Shown here: piece by piece, positions 5,836-9,041 of the stretch | Numbering within the stretch: position 1 is the first letter of the stretch | Layout of the letters: each line of letters starts with the position of its first letter | Origin: Pseudomonadota bacterium | GTDB lineage: Bacteria > Pseudomonadota > Alphaproteobacteria > RF32 > CAG-239 | Direction: 5' to 3' | NCBI GenBank assembly: GCA_021617435.1 | Contig: JAJWCP010000043.1 | Span: 1 to 9,041 of the forward strand | DNA length: 9,041 nt | Notes under the pieces: generated by a model | What the model was told of the DNA's origin: nothing | The model's input: only the letters and a program-made list of their open reading frames with translations | Databases searched by the model: none | Translations under genes and position numbers: made by a program

Positions 5836-5895
5836 AAATCCAGCTAGCAACAAAAGGAGTCTGATAAGGCTCCGTAAACATGTTTAAGGAATGTT

Positions 5896-7986
5896 ATGTC
5901 TGAAAAAGAAACTCAAGACTTTTATGATGGGAACAATCCTGATTCTCCGTTAATCGATTCTCTCGGAGCCGCCGTTAAAAGCCTTATTGAAAAAGGCAAA
6001 GAACGCGGGTATATCACTATGGAAGAACTTAACAAAGTTCTGCCTCCCGAAAAAGAATCTTCCGAACAAATTGAAGATATTTTATCCGGTATTTCCGATA
6101 TGGGGATTAGTATTATTTCCGAATCGGAAACCGACAGCTTTGACGCGGAAGAAGACAGTGAAGAAGAAAACGCCGATTATGATGCTGACGAAAGCGGCAA
6201 CTTTGATGAAAAAGACATGGGACGTTCTGACGACCCTGTGCGTATGTATTTAAAGGAAATGGGCACGGTTGAGCTTTTGTCCCGTGAGGGCGAAATTGCC
6301 ATTGCCAAGCGTATTGAAGCCGGCAAAACCGTTATGATAAGCGGCTTGTGCGAAAGCCCGATGACCTTAAAAGCCATTGCCGACTGGCGCGATGAGCTTG
6401 TTGCCGAAACCATGCAGCTGCGCGACATTATTGATTTAGAGATGATGTACGGCGATGATAGTGAAGCTATGGTTTATGATGAAGAAGAAACCCAAGTTGA
6501 TGATTTGGAAAAAGTTACCAAAGAATTATCCGAGAAAAACTTAGACGATATTGATGACGACTTAGACACCGATATTGAACTTGAAGATACGGTTGACGAG
6601 GTAGAAGACATTGCGGACGCCGAAGCTGATGAAGAAGAACGCGAGCTTGATGCTAACACCGATTCGGAAAAATCAGAATCAGCCGATGATGACGATGATT
6701 CCGGCATGGGACATTCGTCAACTTCCGTTTCAGCCATGGAAACCGCTTTGCTGGAGCCGGTTTTAGATATTTTGAACAAAATTTCAAGCTATTACGATGA
6801 CTTAAAGAAAGTTCAAACTCAACGGATGGGCGCTATTCTTTCCGGTCGTAAAATTGCGCCGTCGGTTGAAAAGAAATATGTCCAGCTCAAAAAAGAACTT
6901 ATTGAATTGATGAGTTCTATTCATCTTAACGCATCACGCATTGAGCAGTTGGTTGAGCAGTTAAACGAGCTTAACAAGCGCCTGATGGGGCAAGAAGGGA
7001 AACTCCTGCGTTATGCCCTCTCCTGCAAAATTAAACGCGATGACTTTTTAGACGCTTATCAAAAATCGGAGCTTGATCCGAACTGGCTTGATAACGTTTC
7101 ACACAAAAAAGACAAACACTGGCAGATGTTTGTTGAAAAATATGGTGAAGAAGTGGCGCAAATTCGCGACAGCATTGCTCAGATGTCGCAAGAATGCGGC
7201 TTGCCGATTAGCGAATATCGCAAAATGGTTGACACTATTAAGCGCGGCGAGCGCGAGGCTGAGCGCGCCAAAAAAGAAATGATTGAGGCTAACTTGCGCT
7301 TGGTTATTTCTATCGCCAAAAAATACACCAACCGCGGCATGCAGTTTTTGGATTTAATTCAGGAAGGCAATATCGGCTTAATGAAGGCGGTTGATAAATT
7401 TGAATATCGCCGCGGCTATAAGTTTTCAACTTACGCCACCTGGTGGATACGTCAAGCGATTACCCGTTCTATTGCCGATCAGGCTCGCACTATTCGTATT
7501 CCGGTGCACATGATTGAAACCATTAACAAACTTGTTCGCACTTCTCGTCAGATGTTGGCGGAAATGGGTCGCGAGCCGGTGCCGGAAGAATTGGCTAAGC
7601 GCCTTTCTATGCCGCTTGAAAAAATCCGCAAAGTTATGAAAATTGCTAAAGAGCCGGTCAGCCTTGAAGCTCCGGTCGGCGATGAAGAAGATTCTTCTCT
7701 CGGTGATTTTATTGCCGACGAAAGCGCATTACAACCTTTGGATTCGGCTATTCATACCAATTTAAAAGAAACCTGCACTAAAATTCTTTCATCCCTCACC
7801 CCGCGTGAAGAAAGAGTTTTGCGTATGCGGTTCGGTATCGGCATGAACACGGATCACACCTTGGAAGAAGTAGGACAACAATTTAACGTTACCCGTGAGC
7901 GTATTCGTCAAATTGAGGCGAAAGCTTTACGAAAATTAAAGCACCCGAGCCGCTCGCGCCGGTTGCGTTCTTTCTTGGATCAGTAG
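5896..7986 (+). CDS. rpoD: RNA polymerase primary sigma factor (sigma-70)
   Basis: The 696-residue product directs RNA polymerase to housekeeping promoters. In order: an N-terminal region 1.1 (about 15-75), an acidic linker (80-107), region 1.2 (DDPVRMYLKEMG at 112-123 onward), a long non-conserved region (about 144-456), regions 2.1-2.4 (462-536, with NLRLVISIAKKY, FLDLIQEGNIGL and YKFSTYATWWIRQA), region 3 (about 538-620) and region 4 (about 625-690, with the 4.2 helix-turn-helix at 655-684). About half of residues 186-270 are Asp or Glu, a larger acidic tract than the short one in E. coli. The total length exceeds E. coli RpoD (613) but suits alphaproteobacteria. AAGGA at 5886-5890 lies 5 nt before the ATG. 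The gene is alone and divergent from gltX, not behind dnaG as in the common macromolecular-synthesis operon. The identification is firm. Confidence 0.97.
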   Translation: MSEKETQDFYDGNNPDSPLIDSLGAAVKSLIEKGKERGYITMEELNKVLPPEKESSEQIEDILSGISDMGISIISESETDSFDAEEDSEEENADYDADESGNFDEKDMGRSDDPVRMYLKEMGTVELLSREGEIAIAKRIEAGKTVMISGLCESPMTLKAIADWRDELVAETMQLRDIIDLEMMYGDDSEAMVYDEEETQVDDLEKVTKELSEKNLDDIDDDLDTDIELEDTVDEVEDIADAEADEEERELDANTDSEKSESADDDDDSGMGHSSTSVSAMETALLEPVLDILNKISSYYDDLKKVQTQRMGAILSGRKIAPSVEKKYVQLKKELIELMSSIHLNASRIEQLVEQLNELNKRLMGQEGKLLRYALSCKIKRDDFLDAYQKSELDPNWLDNVSHKKDKHWQMFVEKYGEEVAQIRDSIAQMSQECGLPISEYRKMVDTIKRGEREAERAKKEMIEANLRLVISIAKKYTNRGMQFLDLIQEGNIGLMKAVDKFEYRRGYKFSTYATWWIRQAITRSIADQARTIRIPVHMIETINKLVRTSRQMLAEMGREPVPEELAKRLSMPLEKIRKVMKIAKEPVSLEAPVGDEEDSSLGDFIADESALQPLDSAIHTNLKETCTKILSSLTPREERVLRMRFGIGMNTDHTLEEVGQQFNVTRERIRQIEAKALRKLKHPSRSRRLRSFLDQ

Positions 7987-7990
7987 ATAC

Positions 7991-8021
7991 AAAAAAAGGG
8001 TTGCAGTTGCAACCCTTTTTT
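7991..8021. terminator. Bidirectional terminator between rpoD and the last gene
   Basis: GGGTTGC (7998-8004) pairs with GCAACCC (8009-8015) around AGTT, extended by six A-T pairs to a 13-bp stem with poly-A and poly-T arms. It lies 4 bp after the rpoD stop and overlaps the first bases of the convergent gene's stop codon (8020-8022). Confidence 0.9.
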
Positions 8022-8910
8022 ATACAAGGCCATGATGATTCAAGATTGTCCAGCCATTTATCTCACATATCCATTCGGCATATTTATATTTTTCAGGATT
8101 CAAGGTAGACAATACTGTCGGCACTCTTCCTTCAAATATCTGCCAATACTCAGCTTGCGCTTTAGCAAAAGCATCTTGCACCGGCGAACACTCTGACATA
8201 ACATGGAGGTGATAATGCAGCGTTGGCGCCAACTCACCGTCTTTCACGCTGATGGAAAATGCAATATCTTGTTCATCACAAATCGGAACATCTTGCGCCT
8301 GATAAAAATCGCGAAACATACGGTAGGTTTTTTCAGACCATTCTCTAATATCACAGCTATGATATATTTCTGCTGTCATCCAATAGCGTATAAACCAATA
8401 CGTATCCTTGCCGTCAGAACCGGTTAAAATGAACATGAAATCATCAACACCGCCGCTGGTGCGCAGATGTATAACCTCTTTAGCATGCAAAGTGACACAT
8501 AAGTTATACTGACGAGAAACATATTTAGCGCTGACTTTATGCGCCACAGCTTGCGCCATGGTATAACGCACAAAAGAATACCCTGATAAAATCTTATACG
8601 CAAAGTAATCATTCTGCAACAATGAGCCGTCTTTCATCGGAAAAAACAGTTCCACACTAGTGTCATCAGATATTTTTTGAAGTTCTTTGCTCTTCTTGAT
8701 ATATGTTTCTCTTGAAATTTCAGTCAGAACATATGCGGCATAAGTTTTTTCCGGTAACCTGACATAGATGCAATACCAATATGTGGCATTTCCGGCTAAA
8801 TCAAAAATTTTGAACACTTTTTCGCCGAAAACATCATTAAGATCACCGTCATCATACACTTCATCGGCCAATATGGTCATGGAAAGAGCATAATCATAGC
8901 TTTTTTCCAT
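8020..8910 (-). CDS. Unrecognised protein with two tandem copies of one domain
   Basis: I do not recognise this 296-residue product. It has no signal peptide, membrane segment or known catalytic motif, so it is probably cytoplasmic. It is rich in aromatic residues. The two halves appear homologous with a period of about 126-130 residues: Y5/Y135, TYW 43-45/170-172, SRETY 66-70/SEKTY 192-196 and KDGSL 93-97/KDGEL 223-227 fall in the same order, with similar hydrophobic spacing between them. This suggests duplication of an ancestral alpha/beta domain that could form an internal pseudo-dimer. The start is uncertain. GGAG (minus strand, 8922-8925) stands 11 nt before ATG 8910 but only 2 nt before ATG 8919; ATG 8940 opens the frame earlier but lacks a ribosome site. 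No clear promoter was found upstream. It is convergent with rpoD and shares its terminator. The open frame is convincing; the function is unknown. Confidence 0.7.
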   Translation of the reverse strand: MEKSYDYALSMTILADEVYDDGDLNDVFGEKVFKIFDLAGNATYWYCIYVRLPEKTYAAYVLTEISRETYIKKSKELQKISDDTSVELFFPMKDGSLLQNDYFAYKILSGYSFVRYTMAQAVAHKVSAKYVSRQYNLCVTLHAKEVIHLRTSGGVDDFMFILTGSDGKDTYWFIRYWMTAEIYHSCDIREWSEKTYRMFRDFYQAQDVPICDEQDIAFSISVKDGELAPTLHYHLHVMSECSPVQDAFAKAQAEYWQIFEGRVPTVLSTLNPEKYKYAEWICEINGWTILNHHGLV

Positions 8911-9041
8911 AAAAAACATGTCTCCATAATTTATTACCATAAAAATACACTTTTTGCGCTTGGAATAAAGGTGCGCCTGAAGTCCTTAACTTCAACCTCA
9001 TTTGATTAATAATAATTTATTCATGAGTTATTCATAGTACG
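8911..9041. other. Upstream region of the last gene with small repeats
   Basis: No gene is seen in this terminal stretch. It contains a 6-bp inverted repeat, TGAAGT (8978-8983) with ACTTCA (8989-8994), around a 5-nt loop. An 8-bp direct repeat TTATTCAT lies at 9017-9024 and 9028-9035, one DNA turn apart (11-bp period). Either could be a regulator site for the minus-strand gene, but no convincing -35/-10 pair accompanies them. Confidence 0.35.

Noticed and set aside
6474..6779. Serine-rich open frame on the minus strand
   Set aside because: It is the complement of the acidic Asp/Glu tract of rpoD, whose codons read as Ser on the other strand.

Overview
The window looks like a chromosomal stretch from a low-GC alphaproteobacterium, plausibly an uncultured host- or gut-associated lineage. 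The main evidence is the primary sigma factor: it has an alphaproteobacterial layout, a long acidic non-conserved region and an HPSRSRRLRSFLDQ C-terminus. Supporting evidence is an AT-rich background with AT-rich intergenic regions, and a prepilin whose N-terminus I associate with such genomes. I could not run a taxonomic search, so this placement is an inference.

Layout, left to right. Positions 1-302 hold no complete gene. They contain a GC-rich multi-hairpin element (about 25-120) read through by an open frame that enters from the left edge, a bidirectional terminator (127-150), a palindromic repeat (173-210), a perfect 10-bp tandem duplication (213-232) and a 15-bp palindrome (286-300). 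Three plus-strand genes follow, two of them with convincing promoters and the first with a weaker one: a YegD-type minimal Hsp70 (369-1637), a small three-helix membrane protein (1803-2279) and an orphan prepilin-like protein (2422-3054). Two minus-strand genes follow: a divergent lactate/malate dehydrogenase-family protein (3115-4131) and glutamyl-tRNA synthetase gltX (4262-5692). They are in tandem but separated by a terminator and a new promoter. gltX diverges from rpoD (5896-7986, plus). The last gene is an unrecognised minus-strand protein (8020-8910) that appears to consist of two tandem copies of one domain.

Nearly every gene is its own transcription unit. Both convergent pairs (prepilin/dehydrogenase and rpoD/last gene) share one bidirectional hairpin terminator with A and T tracts on its two sides. 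The genes do not form a pathway: housekeeping information-processing genes (gltX, rpoD) sit beside a chaperone-like protein, a metabolic dehydrogenase and lineage-specific proteins. No transposase, CRISPR array, tRNA or rRNA was seen. For yegD, the dehydrogenase and gltX the longest open frame is not the likely gene, because a promoter or Shine-Dalgarno site lies inside or on top of the extra 5' codons.

The most unusual items are the internally duplicated protein at the right end, the dehydrogenase with an altered cofactor-binding position and an enlarged active-site loop, and the GC-rich folded element at the left edge.
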